From NCBI RefSeq assembly GCF_019649055.1, contig NW_026570290.1, positions 186,001 through 250,000 of the forward strand: a DNA stretch of 64,000 bases, in the 5' to 3' direction. This document shows positions 46,759 to 57,579 of this stretch, in pieces; the stretch's first letter is position 1; each line of letters opens with the position of its first letter. Under the pieces are notes generated by a model, which had not been told where the DNA came from, searched no databases, and worked only from the letters and a program-made list of their open reading frames with translations. Origin of the DNA: Paramacrobiotus metropolitanus (taxonomy: Eukaryota > Tardigrada > Eutardigrada > Parachela > Macrobiotidae). The translations under genes and the position numbers were made by a program.

Positions 46759-47929
46759 AATCAAGATGAGAGATATGAATACTGCTACAGTGCTACAAGT
46801 TACAAAGTAGGATACTCGACCGTCACAGACTAACAGCCACGGTATGGAAAAATTTAAACCAGACGTTTAGCAGGAGATATTGAGAAAACCAGAGGAACGA
46901 ACTGTTCACTCCACCAGCGAAACGGAACCAGAGGAATCAAGAGAACTGACGTTCTTACTTCTTATTTTGTGCACAGGGTCTTGGCGTCTTGCACTGATTG
47001 TGAGGCGAAGTCTTCATCATCACACTGTCAGCGAAAGCCGTAACTAGTTTCTGCACTTTCAGTCGCAGAAAGACGATCAAGTGCAATACGGCTAGCCACC
47101 TTGGGACGGCAGCCAATTAACATTGAACACCACCCATGGCACCCATTCAAATTAGCAAATTCGGATGTTGGAGTTGGTTATCTGTTAATTATCCAACCTT
47201 AAACATCCGCCGCTTGTTCTATTTTTGAACCATTCCAAATTTCCAACTAGTACGCAAGGAGATGAGAAAAAAAGAACATCTCTCAGTATCTGGCAGAGAG
47301 GTGTTGGCTGCGACTGGCGTATTTTGCGAGCCAAAGAAGATGACAGGATGTCGGGATTTCCCTTTTCGCGCCTCTCGTTGTCGTAAGGGTGTTCGCCGGC
47401 CGGGTGTTCGCGAGTCGACGCCTGAGGGCACAAGTGGGCGGTGGGCTGCATCCGCTTGAAATTGGCCTACAGTTTTGGTGAAAGCGTGGAGATTTGCAGA
47501 AGGGTGTCCACAGAGCCACGTCGTTAAACTTTCTATGATCTACTGTATTCGGTTGCTACTATGCTCAAGGGAACGCCTGCCCTTCCCGGCTTCACCCGCG
47601 GCCCGCCTCGTTTGCAAGAACCTTGGACGTGGTATAAGACTTTCATAAACAGTTTCACGCAAGACTTGGAAAGAGCCTTTAATGACTCGTGTCAACGAGA
47701 ACACCGGCATATGACTTGTTAAGCGCTGTACAGTAAGTACTTACTTTCTCGTGGGTATAACTTTTTTTGGGTCGGCGTTACTTACTCACCGTTCCTCGCT
47801 CGTTATTTACATATTTCTCCCCTCCTCTTGCAAATAACGGCAATGCCAAACTGTGTTTATTTAGCACCTAAGCGTACGTATTTCTGCCACGTTTAATATT
47901 AATCCTGTCGGTTACACGCTAAACGACTA
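46759..47929. other. Intergenic between M and N
   Basis: No gene recognised. A GC-rich stretch near 47.3-47.65 kb has overlapping open frames on both strands without domain similarity. Confidence 0.45.
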
Positions 47930-48734
47930 GAAGCAGATGCATACGAGGGCGTATGCGGTGCGCTGCGGAACTGCTTTGCACGCTGACGTCGATCATTACG
48001 GTGATGGAGTCGTCACGGATTTTGCGAAACAAATCCCCGTGGCTGATTAGCTTGTTTTGGCCCCAACAAAATTTTAAGTAATTGAATTCACCAAAGAATG
48101 TGTGTAGTTCTAGAGGAATCTCCGACAATGAGTTTCCGGTGGCCAGACTATTAAACACAAAATATTCTTCGTATTGCCGTAAAACAGAAGAAAAACGTGA
48201 ATTTATTTTTGCACAAGTACAGATGGCTCGCCGGAAGCTTTATTCAATAGATAGTTTAAAAAAGGTATTTACCTTCTAAAAAACTATTTTCAAAACCTCG
48301 TATACTTGTACATGTACATAGGTAATTTGCTTGTACGCATACAATGAAACACGCGGCATTTTTGTACGCAACACCCGTACCCACCTGATACGATATTTAG
48401 CTCGGAAAGTATATTGTTGTCCCGTGAAGGACGTGGAAGCGGGTTCGGTGTCGGTGAGCTTTAAATAAGCAGCTAGGGAGCAGTGTTTCTGTCGCACCTC
48501 GTACGGCAGAGCATGGTTTTGATCCAAGGGCTCGGAAAAGCAAGGTATCAATGCAATACGCCACCGTCCATCAGCGTGGGGAAGATTCAACTCCTGCATG
48601 GTAATGCCGGCATTCTGCTCCAACCGAGTACTGTAGCGATATCCTGAGAATCCATTGAGTGTCTATTTGAGGGTAAACTCGACCGTCTTCAGGTCGCTAC
48701 GTTCCTGCACAATAATTTTAGATGGCGACGACAT
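47930..48734 (-). pseudogene. Truncated MATH-BTB pseudogene N
   Basis: Exon 1 48734-48385 starts MSSPSKIIVQERSDLK (a further ATG at 48737). TAG at 48665-48663 replaces the Trp of F-T-L-x-W; the rest is open (AGITMQELNLPHADGRWRIAL, YLKLTDTEPASTSFTG) to a good donor. Exon 2 starts 48147 (LATGNSLSEIP) and keeps the groove Trp-Gly (FCWGQNKLISHGDLF) and IRDDSITVMIDVSVQ. It breaks off at about 47935, exactly before BTB would begin; no BTB is found downstream. Related to K, L and P. Confidence 0.87.
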
Positions 48735-48737
48735 CAT

Positions 48738-49075
48738 TGAGGATTCATACACAAACAGAACAAGCAAATCGAGAAGCTGGAAAAATACTCGGTCAAGCTT
48801 TAAATTTCTGCGTTTTTTCGTGGTATCACTGGTTCAGAAAGACACAGCTGAGGTGATAATTGAGTTGATCGGTAAATTATACAAGAAAACAGTCAACTAC
48901 TGGAATTCAAGCACAAGCATAGCTGCAGGGCCACAGTTTGTGATAAATAAACCGATTCAATGCTACGTTTTTGATCTGTAATGTAAATCTGATCTGTAAA
49001 TATAATTTTTTTTGGGCAAAGGCCATCAGTGTAACAAAAGTGCATACGCGTAATACTACTTAAAATGATACAAGT
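48738..49075. other. Interval between N and the LINE
   Basis: AT-rich; includes the 3' junction of the LINE insertion. No gene recognised. Confidence 0.45.
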
Positions 49076-50500
49076 TTAAACGTTAAAAAAACAACCAAAA
49101 TCGTTATCGCCGTCAAAAATCCTAGGACGCATATTCAAGGTGCCCAAAACAGCGGCAGCGTTTCCTTTTACTACAGCCAGACTTAATCTCTGCTTCAAAA
49201 ATGCAGTAGAACGAGGTTCCCCGGTCACGTCGCGAATCTTTCTGCCAGCGAAACGGATGAGCTCCATAAAATCCGAACCGAATGTGCCAAAAGTTTCGAC
49301 TGCCAAGGCGTAAAACAGGTAACCCATCCTTTCCACGTGGGCGTATTTACGGCGTTTGCAGTCTTCGGCCATATGTGCAACACTACCGGATGCGCTCGCA
49401 CTTGCCCGGACATGCGATGCAGCTACTGTGTCCCAGCATGTGGCGTCCCATACGAGCGCCTTACCATCCCGTACCGGCACCAAGGTCATGCCGTCTGGCC
49501 GCGTGTTATCTTTGCCTGACAGTCCGAGTGGCTCGCTTTGACATGGATACCCAGCATGCTCCAAAGCCCGCTTTGTTTCAGCATTTAGTTCGGTATGTCT
49601 AGACCATCTGCCTCTGCTGCTGGAACAAGAAAGGCCATGGTGGCCGTTCGTTTCTACATGGCTTCCGCAGTTCACACAATCGTGTTCTTCTACTACTGGA
49701 AGTCCAAAACGAAGTGCCACGCCGATTCGTACTTCTTCGTCCCGCAACGTACGTAGGTTTGGAGCAGGCAACGCATTTAGCCATGCGCCCGAGTCGCGAT
49801 GCATCGCAGCTAGCATCACCGCTCTGTTCGTTTCGTCGGTGGTGGTCAGCCTCAGTGATAACACAACTTTATCAATCGTCGGTTTATCCCATGCAAATTG
49901 GAACTTGCGCTGCTCTGTAACTGGAGGTTCACACTTCGACTCTTCCATCCAGCGTTGTATAACCGGCTCGAGATGTTCTTCCGTTGCGGGGCGATAGATT
50001 TCTGAGACCAGGGATATTACCGAGTACGCCGATGCCAAAAAGGCAGGAAACACTAGCGACTTGGCACTCCGAAGTCCCATTCCTCCGTCCCTGATAGGAA
50101 GCGACATCTGGGTCCACTGTGCATCGTTCACGCGGATATTAAGGATGGACTGCAGGCCAACGCGGACAGCATCATCAATGCCTTCAGTTAATGCCGGGTG
50201 CTCATAGCATCTGCCTGCGCGGAAACCGTACAACAGTTTAGGTATCAACAGGCAGTTTCTTAAGAGGTACAGGCCGTAATGTGCTGGAATTATTTTCAAT
50301 CGCGAAATGAAGTATTGCAGCTGCTCGGTTTTGTTCCGTAGAAAAACATCACATGCAGCTGATGTCAAAGGAGCCCCAAGCAGGACAAATTCTTCTTCCT
50401 TGGCGACAGTCATCTCCGGGAACGCGTTTAACACACGCTGGACAGCATGGAGACGATCCGCACCGAAACGTCCCACACTGTACACTTCGCATTTAGCCAT
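49076..50500 (-). mobile_element. 5'-truncated LINE-type retrotransposon with open frame
   Basis: An uninterrupted 474-residue frame encodes the C-terminal part of a non-LTR retrotransposon polyprotein. Residues about 36-96 look like the end and thumb of a reverse transcriptase (FVLLGAPLTSAACDVFL, YGLYLLRNCLLIPKLLYGFR). A Cys-rich segment C275-x2-C278, H287/H288, C292 resembles the CCHC motif of R2-like elements. The following RPDG (334-337) and VWD (350-352) motifs fit a PD-(D/E)XK-like nuclease fold, as in elements with a restriction-like endonuclease. The catalytic reverse transcriptase core is missing, so it cannot move by itself. The open frame suggests recent insertion. A decayed relative is at 38200-38655. 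Confidence 0.85.
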
Positions 50501-50817
50501 TTAGCCAGATCTGTAAATTATTGTCCTGCTTCTGAGCTGATTGCATGTGCAATGTGCATCGTGCTGTTCAACAGTATCCGTATCCGTTAGACAGGTCGCG
50601 CGTATCCTGGAAGATAGTTCGTTTTGACTTTACAGGACATACATAAAGGCCAAAAGTTCAAAACGTAATAATATACAACGGCACCCGTCAATTTTAATTT
50701 GTATGCGTGCCATCTGATCGTCAAATAAGAAAACTGTTGCGATCCTTTCAGTAGTGAAACTTCGAATATTCGGGTTTTTTAATCTGCATTTGCAAGCTGA
50801 ACGTTCGGTTAAGCATA
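50501..50817. other. 5' flank of gene O
   Basis: Between the truncated LINE and O. Any promoter of O must lie here or inside the LINE; no clear TATA box. Confidence 0.45.
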
Positions 50818-52149
50818 ATGAGACCAAAATTTATTAAGGACGAGTCAAACCGTATCGCCGTGCCCTTTACTTTGGAATGGACGATCCAGAATGTGGAAAC
50901 GTACAAAACCAGCCCGCTAATGATGTTCAGCACCGGCACCACCGTACACGACCTGGGGTTGCCTGGCTACGCAGCGCGCTGGCGGATTGCCTTCACAGGC
51001 GGCTATCAATCGCTGGATCGTCCCCAGACTAAATGCTTGTCGGTATATTTGGCTCTCACCGACGAAGATGTGCAGTCTCGGGGTTATACCGGTCAAACAG
51101 AAATACAGGCGCAGTATAAAATGAGGTCAGTACTGACCTCAACGCATTTCTGGTTAGCCCTGCCAAAGTTTTTGTTATCACAATTTTTATCTTTCTGGTT
51201 TTAAAAGTTTAACTGAAAATTTTTATTGTTTTTTTTCTTCACATTTAGTCTTTTCATTTTCAATACTTTTTACTATCCAGATTTTTGCAAGTTTCAATTT
51301 GAAATGTACATCTTGATTTCCTTTTTTATTTTAATTTTCTTTCGAAATAGAATCCTCACCGGCAAAGCCACCCAAACCATAATCTCCGAAATGCCTGAAA
51401 TTTCGCCGGTCAAAACGTTTACATTAACCGTTAATCTACGAGGTTTCGCAGCGTGCCTGGACCACGACCATGTGTTTGGCGCTGGTGCATCAAAACCCCT
51501 GAAGGACGACACCATAACCATCGTTGTGGAAGCTCGCATGTACACCGGTACAGGAACTGTACAGAAACCGGCACCGGCATCTTTTTTCAGTTCCAAATTG
51601 GACAACTTCGTCAAGCGTTACACCGACATGTTAAAATCCGAGCACTTTCGCAGCACCACCGATTTCACTCTGCAGTCCGTCGACGGGACTGAGTTCCGTG
51701 TACACCGCTTCCAGTTGATGGCGCATTCGCCGGTCTTCGCCGCCATGCTGACGCATGATTCGCAGGAGAAACAGAGTGGACGCTGTGAACTGGCGGATAT
51801 CGACAAGGAAACCGTGGAAATTCTTGTGGACTATCTGTATGGAGGAGAAGCACCCAACGTCACCAGCAGCAATGCCGAGAAGATCCTGTCTGTGGCCGAC
51901 AAGTATGAGATGCTGGATTTAAGTGCGCACTGTGTGCAGATTTTATGCGATAGTGTCAGTGTGGACAATGCCGTACATCTGCTCATTCTGGCGCGTCAGC
52001 GGAATTTAACTGCGTTAACCGAAGCGGCCCTGGCTTTCATCGGTGGCCATATGGAAACGGTCCTTCATGATGCTGCAATGGAGGAAATTGGAAAACTGGA
52101 CCTACAAGCCATGCAGGCTATTATGAAGCACTGCGGAAAGGGCAAATAG
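50818..52149 (+). CDS. MATH-BTB protein O, soluble subtype
   Basis: Complete: exon 1 50818-51125 (MRPKFIKDESNRIAVPFTLE), intron 225 bp (ATG-AG|gtcagt ... aaatag|A), exon 2 51351-52149; 368 residues. Same exon lengths as Q (308 and 799 bases). MATH: VPFTLEWTIQNVETYKT, FSTGTTVHDLGLPGYAARWR, YLALTDEDVQSRGYTG, LKDDTITIVVEARMYTG; the groove Trp-Gly is replaced by HDHVFGAG. BTB: DFTLQSVDGTEFRVHRFQLM, HSPVFAAMLTHDSQEKQ, ILVDYLYGGEAPNV, closer to SPOP (YTGKAPN) here than the other copies. BACK-like helices NAVHLLILARQRNLTAL and AMEEIGKLDLQ follow. No membrane segment; it ends HCGKGK. AATAAA at 52388-52393. Confidence 0.93.
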
Positions 52150-53162
52150 GAAGCGTTGCATGTTCGTGCTGGAATTTTAGCATTTGTACCTGGTTTCAGC
52201 ATTTGTACCAGATTTTGTTTAACTATGCGCCTTTTTACAGATTAAGCGGCCAACCGCTGGGTCTATAACTTGCTGCATTGTTATTGTTACTTCAGGTACA
52301 ATTTTCTAATATGCAAAAGTTTGATGGGTTTCATCTGTAATTCATTTGAATATTTCCACGTTTGGATAGCCAACTTTTCTCTGATAAAATAAATCCAGAT
52401 TGCTTTGTTTCCTCACAGCCGAAAAACAAGCGTCTTTTGATGCGGGGCCGGTATCATCCGTACCGCCCCGTTAAACGATCCTCCTGAAACCGTTGCAGTG
52501 AACAACTTCCCGACCTTTGCAAACACTAGTGATGATGCGCAGTCGGTGTGATGTAGCAGCTGGAAATGGGAATTCGATCGACAAAATAGAACTCTTTATA
52601 ATAGCAGAGTACTGTACGCAGACCAGCACAACGCGTACCCCGCACAATGGCCGAAAATACCAAAAAGCCGGAATCAAGTTGTGTGACACGATAAAATGGT
52701 TCTGCCTTTCTATACTTCTACGGTTCAGATTTATCTGTCATGCATTCATCTTGTTCGCAGTAGCTGGAATCAGGCAGTCTGCTGGATAGAACAAATTGAA
52801 TAATTTTTACCCGCTTGTCGATCGATTAAGCGGTTTATTTAATTTCGCATATTAATGGTAAATAATTGCTGTGGCATTAATAAGATAAATATTAGTGGTG
52901 TTTGACGCGAACACAAACTATGGAGCGTTTTAAGTGTTACCTTGTTTTTAGCTGATGCAAATACACGGAATCACTCTTCTCCAGCTTTAGGCGCAACATC
53001 ATAATATTTGATAATGTATGTTTTATACAGTACTTGTGTCATTCAGTTTTGGGGGATCGTAGTTCTAACAAAACAGCCATTCGAAATTTCCTCGCATTTT
53101 TCCCAACATCAAAATTGTTATCCTAACAAGTTTTTTTAGCTTACATTTTTCCGAGAAAAATG
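52150..53162. other. 3' flank of O
   Basis: Contains the likely polyadenylation signal of O (52388-52393). A 75-base stretch at 52452-52526 recurs with about 80% identity at 57272-57346 behind gene Q, so the O/Q duplication extended into the 3' flank. No gene recognised. Confidence 0.6.
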
Positions 53163-54771
53163 TTAAACTGCAGAGTTCAAAAGAAAATAGAACACAACGG
53201 CTACCATAACGCTGCCAACAAAATATCCGACCCAGAGCAAAGCCGTGCTTAGCGCAGCTTTCGACATGCCGGATGTTTTCGTACTAATTGTCCCAACGAT
53301 TGAGGCTTGGCTGAACTTCGAAGCTTTGGTCAATTTGTCGAGTGCAGCATCTGCTGCCGCTGGCGGTATGCTATCTCTTTTGATGACGAACAGCGCTGCT
53401 TTCTTCAGCACAGACAGGTCGAGCTGTTCCGCAAGAGCCAGATACTTTGCAGCATTCATTTCTGTCACACCGTTGGCCAGCCAGTGTTCACAATAGCCGC
53501 GCAAGTCGATAATGGCATACTTGACCGCCATTATCATCGCCTTCTCCGCGTTGGCGTCGTTGACCTTTGCCAGCCCGCATCCATTAACATAGTCTAGCAG
53601 AATGCCCACGCTCTCTGTATCCACATCATCCAGTTCACAGCGTGATTGCTCTTTCTCTTTGGAATCATGGGTCAGCATGGCGGCGAAGACCGGTGAATGG
53701 GCCATGAGGAGATAGCGGCTGACGGGAAACTCTTCCCCGTTGCTGGAACGGATCACAAAATCCGCCGCATGCTGAGGAAGAATGGAGCATAGATACTCAG
53801 TTTGCCGTTGGTAGAATTTGCGCTGGTAGGATTGTGGATCCAGCGGCATTTGGCGCACGCGCTGCGATCCGGAATTGGTCTGCATGCTGACGTCGATACT
53901 TATGGTAAGGGAGTCATTTTGGATCTTTCGAAACAAATCCTCATGGCTGATAAAGTTCGCAATGCCCCATACACTTTGCGCGCTGTTAAATGCAGCAAAG
54001 TAAGTGCCAGAATCCGAAGAAATCGGCAATAAAGGTCTTCCTGTTTCCAATCTACAAATTACCAAAAATACAGTATTTTTGAAATCTTCTCTAGGTAGAA
54101 GGTGTACTTACTAGAAACAAAAAGCATTCATGTGAAAGACAATCGAAACATTCGTAGGAAATTTAAAATTCTTACAGTACAGTCCTGTTCCTCTGGTATT
54201 CTATTTTATTGAAATCGTTTATAAATTATAGTTGGTTTTCGATAATACCTGAACATACGTATACAACTTCTGTAAACAAAATCAGAATTACTCTAACCTG
54301 ATAACTTAATATAATGCTATATACAATAATAAATTAACCTACCGCACTCCCTAATTTGGATAAACTCATTTATTTCTACCGGGACAATAACCATAAGATG
54401 TAATCTTCAGCACATAAAAGTACAGATACCTCATATGATATTTCGCTATGAAAGTCTGTTGTCCCGTGTACGTCGTGGTGCCGGGCGCGATGTCCGTAAC
54501 CGCGAGATAGACGGCCAGGAAACATCCTTTCTGCCGGGTCTCATACGACATCACAGCGTTTCGATCATGCGGGCGATCAGGGCGTCACTCCAATACACCA
54601 CCGCCCGTCAGCATTGGGCATGCCCAGTTCCGGCATGGGGATGCCGACACTGAGCAGCCGTGCGGTAGTGGAACGGTATTCTGAAAGACCTTTGAGTGTC
54701 CAGCTAAGGGTGAATTCCACACCTGTCAGGTCGGTGCATTCTCGCACAATTTTTTTGGATGGCGGAGGCAT
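53163..54771 (-). pseudogene. MATH-BTB locus P, tail-anchored, frameshifted exon 1
   Basis: Exon 1 54771-54430 starts MPPPSKKIVRECTDLTGVEF (another ATG at 54774) and reads FTLSWTLKGLSEYRST, GIPMPELGMPNADGRW to IGVTP. The frame then shifts near 54578-54590, consistent with loss of five bases (or gain of one), and resumes with DRNAVMSYETRQKGC, AVYLAVTDIAPG, to the conserved donor. Exon 2 (54051-53163) is fully open: LETGRPLLP, groove Trp-Gly (SVWGIANFISHEDLF), BTB (ADFVIRSSNGEEFPVSRYLL, HSPVFAAMLTHDSKEKE), BACK-like AKYLALAEQLDLSVLKKA, and a C-terminal anchor (LLWVGYFVGSVMVAVVFYFL). MADKY is MAVKY here. One lesion only; a recent pseudogene or an assembly error. Confidence 0.78.
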
Positions 54772-54774
54772 CAT

Positions 54775-55279
54775 TACGAACGCGCAGCACACTACAACAG
54801 CTGAAGTAATTAACGGACAAAACTTCAATTTAGATTACTCACGTGTCGCCGACACCACTTCACTGGCACGAAGCTACAGGGCCGATAAGTAAAGTTGATC
54901 GATGCATACAAACAAAACCAAGAACCAAGTTGATAAAAATTTTATGCAACCACTGAGCTTAGAGTTTTGACCGGTAATCGAGGTCCGGGTTTTGATCCGA
55001 TTGTGGAACAGATGCTTCATTATATCCGTGCAATAGGTCACGCACATCCTGAAAGATGGATCGTATTTAACATGGAGGCCACAGCATGAAAATTTGCCAA
55101 AGCGTATTCCACACAAAAAATCTAGTCGTTTCTCAGTTTTTATACTACCTGCCCACGAACCACGAAAACTGTCAAAGCATTCTTCTATCGGATGATTGTT
55201 GGTGTTTTTACTGCGAACATTCGCCACTCACATCTTGTTTTCTCATTTGTTAGCAAGTTGTCACAGCGGTTTAAGCATC
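54775..55279. other. Divergent intergenic region between P and Q
   Basis: Head-to-head spacing of 505 bases between the ATGs of P (minus) and Q (plus), so a shared or bidirectional promoter is possible. No clear core element seen. Confidence 0.45.
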
Positions 55280-56805
55280 ATGAGGTCAAAATTAATTAAA
55301 GACGAGTCAAACCGCACATCCGTGCCCTTCACCCTGGAATGGACGATCCAGAACGTGGCAACGTACAAAACCGACCCACGGAGAATGTTCAGTACCGGCA
55401 CTACCTTACGCGCCATGGGATTGTCGGAATACGCTGCGCGCTGGCGGATTAGCTTCAAGTGCGGCTACCAATCATTGGATCGTCCCGAGGCCACTTACTT
55501 CTCGGCATTCCTGGCCCTCACTGACGAAGATGTGCAGTCGCAGGGTTATACCGGTCCAAAAGAAATCCAGGCGCAATACCGTTTAAAGTCAGTACAGATA
55601 CATATCGATATCGCTTTACTAACCTAGCCATATGAAGTTACGAGTTTCTTTATATTCTATTTAATTATGTACAGAAAGTCAGTATTAGTTTTTATTTTTT
55701 TTTATATTTATTTACTTTCAAGACGGTTAAATTCAAGACGGTTCGGTGGTTAACACAGTATTTGTGTGGAAACGAGCTGTGAGCTGAAGCTCGTTGAACG
55801 TAACCGTCTGCTCTGAAGCGAATAATTAATACCAACTGCAAGTTATTAAATTATTTTTCATTTCGCGATAACTGAACAAGTTGTTTATAATTCCGCGTTA
55901 CACAAAACAGTAGCCACTAGGTTATCGCAAATTTCCGGTAATCAATCTGCCGCTGTAAATGCTGATATAATCATATACTTGCCTGATCGCTTTCTAACTG
56001 AAACAGAGTGCTCACCGGAAAAGTAAACAAGGTCACCATCTACGAAATGGCAGCGAAATCGGCGATAAGGACGTTTTCATCAGCGCTCTGCCTGTGGGGC
56101 TACCCAACGCTTCTGAATCACGAAGATGTGTTCGGCAAGGGCGCGACAAAGGCATTACAAGACGACACTATCACCATCGTTGTGGATGCTGCTATGTTTA
56201 CCGGCACGGAAACGGTTCAGAAACCCGCACCGGAATATCTTCTCTCATCGAAGTTGGACGAATTCGTCAAGCGCCACACCGACATGTTAAAATCCGAGCA
56301 CTTTCGCAGCACCACCGATTTCACTCTGCAGTCCGTCGACGGGACTGAGTTCCGTGTACACCGCTTCCAGTTGATGACGCATTCGCCGGTCTTCGCCGCC
56401 ATGCTGACGCATGATTCGCAGGAGAAACAGAGTGGACGCTGTGAACTGGCGGATATCGACAAGGAAACCGTGGAAATTCTTGTGGATTATCTTTACGGAG
56501 GAGAGGCACCAAAGTTAACCGTCAGCAATGCTGAGAAGACGCTGCATATGGCCGACCAGTATCAGATTATGGATTTGAGTGCGGCGTGTGAGCAGATTTT
56601 ATGCGATGGTGTCAGTGTGGACAATGCCGTGCATCTGCTTATTCTGGCCCGTCAGCGGAATTTAACTGCGTTAACCGATGCCGCCCTGGCTTTCATCGGT
56701 GACCACATGGAAACAGTCTTGCATGATGCCGCAATGGAGGAAATTGGAAAACTGGACCTACAAGCCATACAGGCCATTATGAAGCACTGCGGAAAAGGCA
56801 AATAG
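55280..56805 (+). CDS. MATH-BTB protein Q, soluble subtype, paralogue of O
   Basis: Complete: exon 1 55280-55587 (MRSKLIKDESNRTSVPFTLE), intron 419 bp (TTA-AA|gtcagt ... aaacag|A), exon 2 56007-56805; 368 residues, exon lengths identical to O. MATH: IQNVATYKTDPRRMFSTGTT, YAARWRISFKCGYQSLDRPE, LQDDTITIVVDAAMFTG. BTB is almost identical to O (DFTLQSVDGTEFRVHRFQLM) but has MTHSPVF where every other complete BTB here has MAHSPVF or MAFSPVF. ILVDYLYGGEAPKLTVSNAEK and the same BACK-like C-terminus ending HCGKGK follow. No membrane segment. AATAAA at 57191-57196. Confidence 0.93.
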
Positions 56806-57579
56806 CAATTTATTCTAATATTTTAAAACTGTAGCGAGTGTTCAAAGATTTGTAGCGCCCAGTAACGTCGTCATCCAGCACGTTTTTGTGTTTGATTTTT
56901 TTCATGGTATTTTACATGCTCCTGTTTTATTAGGCCCAAGCACACGTAAGCGTACATCCACCTTTTTCACTGCGAGTTAAAGCATTTTATTACGTGTTTC
57001 ATCCATGGAGTAAGCGTTTCATTTGATCTGGTAATACGTATTACCGTAAGGATGTACGATCATACTATCATTATTTACCTAAACGTACTATCATTATTTA
57101 CCAAAACACCACTCAGGAACTGTTGATCGATGGTTTCTTGCTTAATTAAATTTTTATCACGATGGTTTTATAGCGGACTTAACCTGTTATAATAAATTGC
57201 GACTGTCTTGTCTCGTTACAAATACCACGAATAACAAGAAAACCAGCTTCTCTGTATACGGTGCCAGTAAGTACCATCCGTGCCACCCCGTTAAAAACTC
57301 CCCATGAAACTGTTGCAGTGAATAACTTGCCGGCTTTTGCACACACAGTATAGGCATATCATACCGGGATTAAGTGTATACACTTGTCCGGAAAAAAATC
57401 GATGAATACATACTTGGTACGCTCGCTGGCTTCTTTGCCGCGGTATTCATTCTGCGCTTAAACACCATGTTGCAGTCATGTTTACCGTTTAGTCTGACGG
57501 TCACTCGGCCAGCTGCCTGCCGTTATCCCGGTTAAACTCTTCCTGACATTTTTAATCCGTTATAAATTTCTCCGCCGTC
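56806..57579. other. Interval between Q and the gustatory-receptor-like gene
   Basis: Contains the polyadenylation signal of Q (57191-57196) and the 75-base block shared with the 3' flank of O (57272-57346). The receptor promoter should lie in 57350-57570; no clear TATA box. Confidence 0.5.

Noticed and set aside
3073-55587. Many upstream in-frame ATGs extending first exons (for example 3073, 28844, 43687, 55196)
   Set aside because: The extended residues are not shared between copies, while the M-[RASH]-x-x-S-K/N-I-V-V-R/Q-E start is; the downstream ATGs were chosen.
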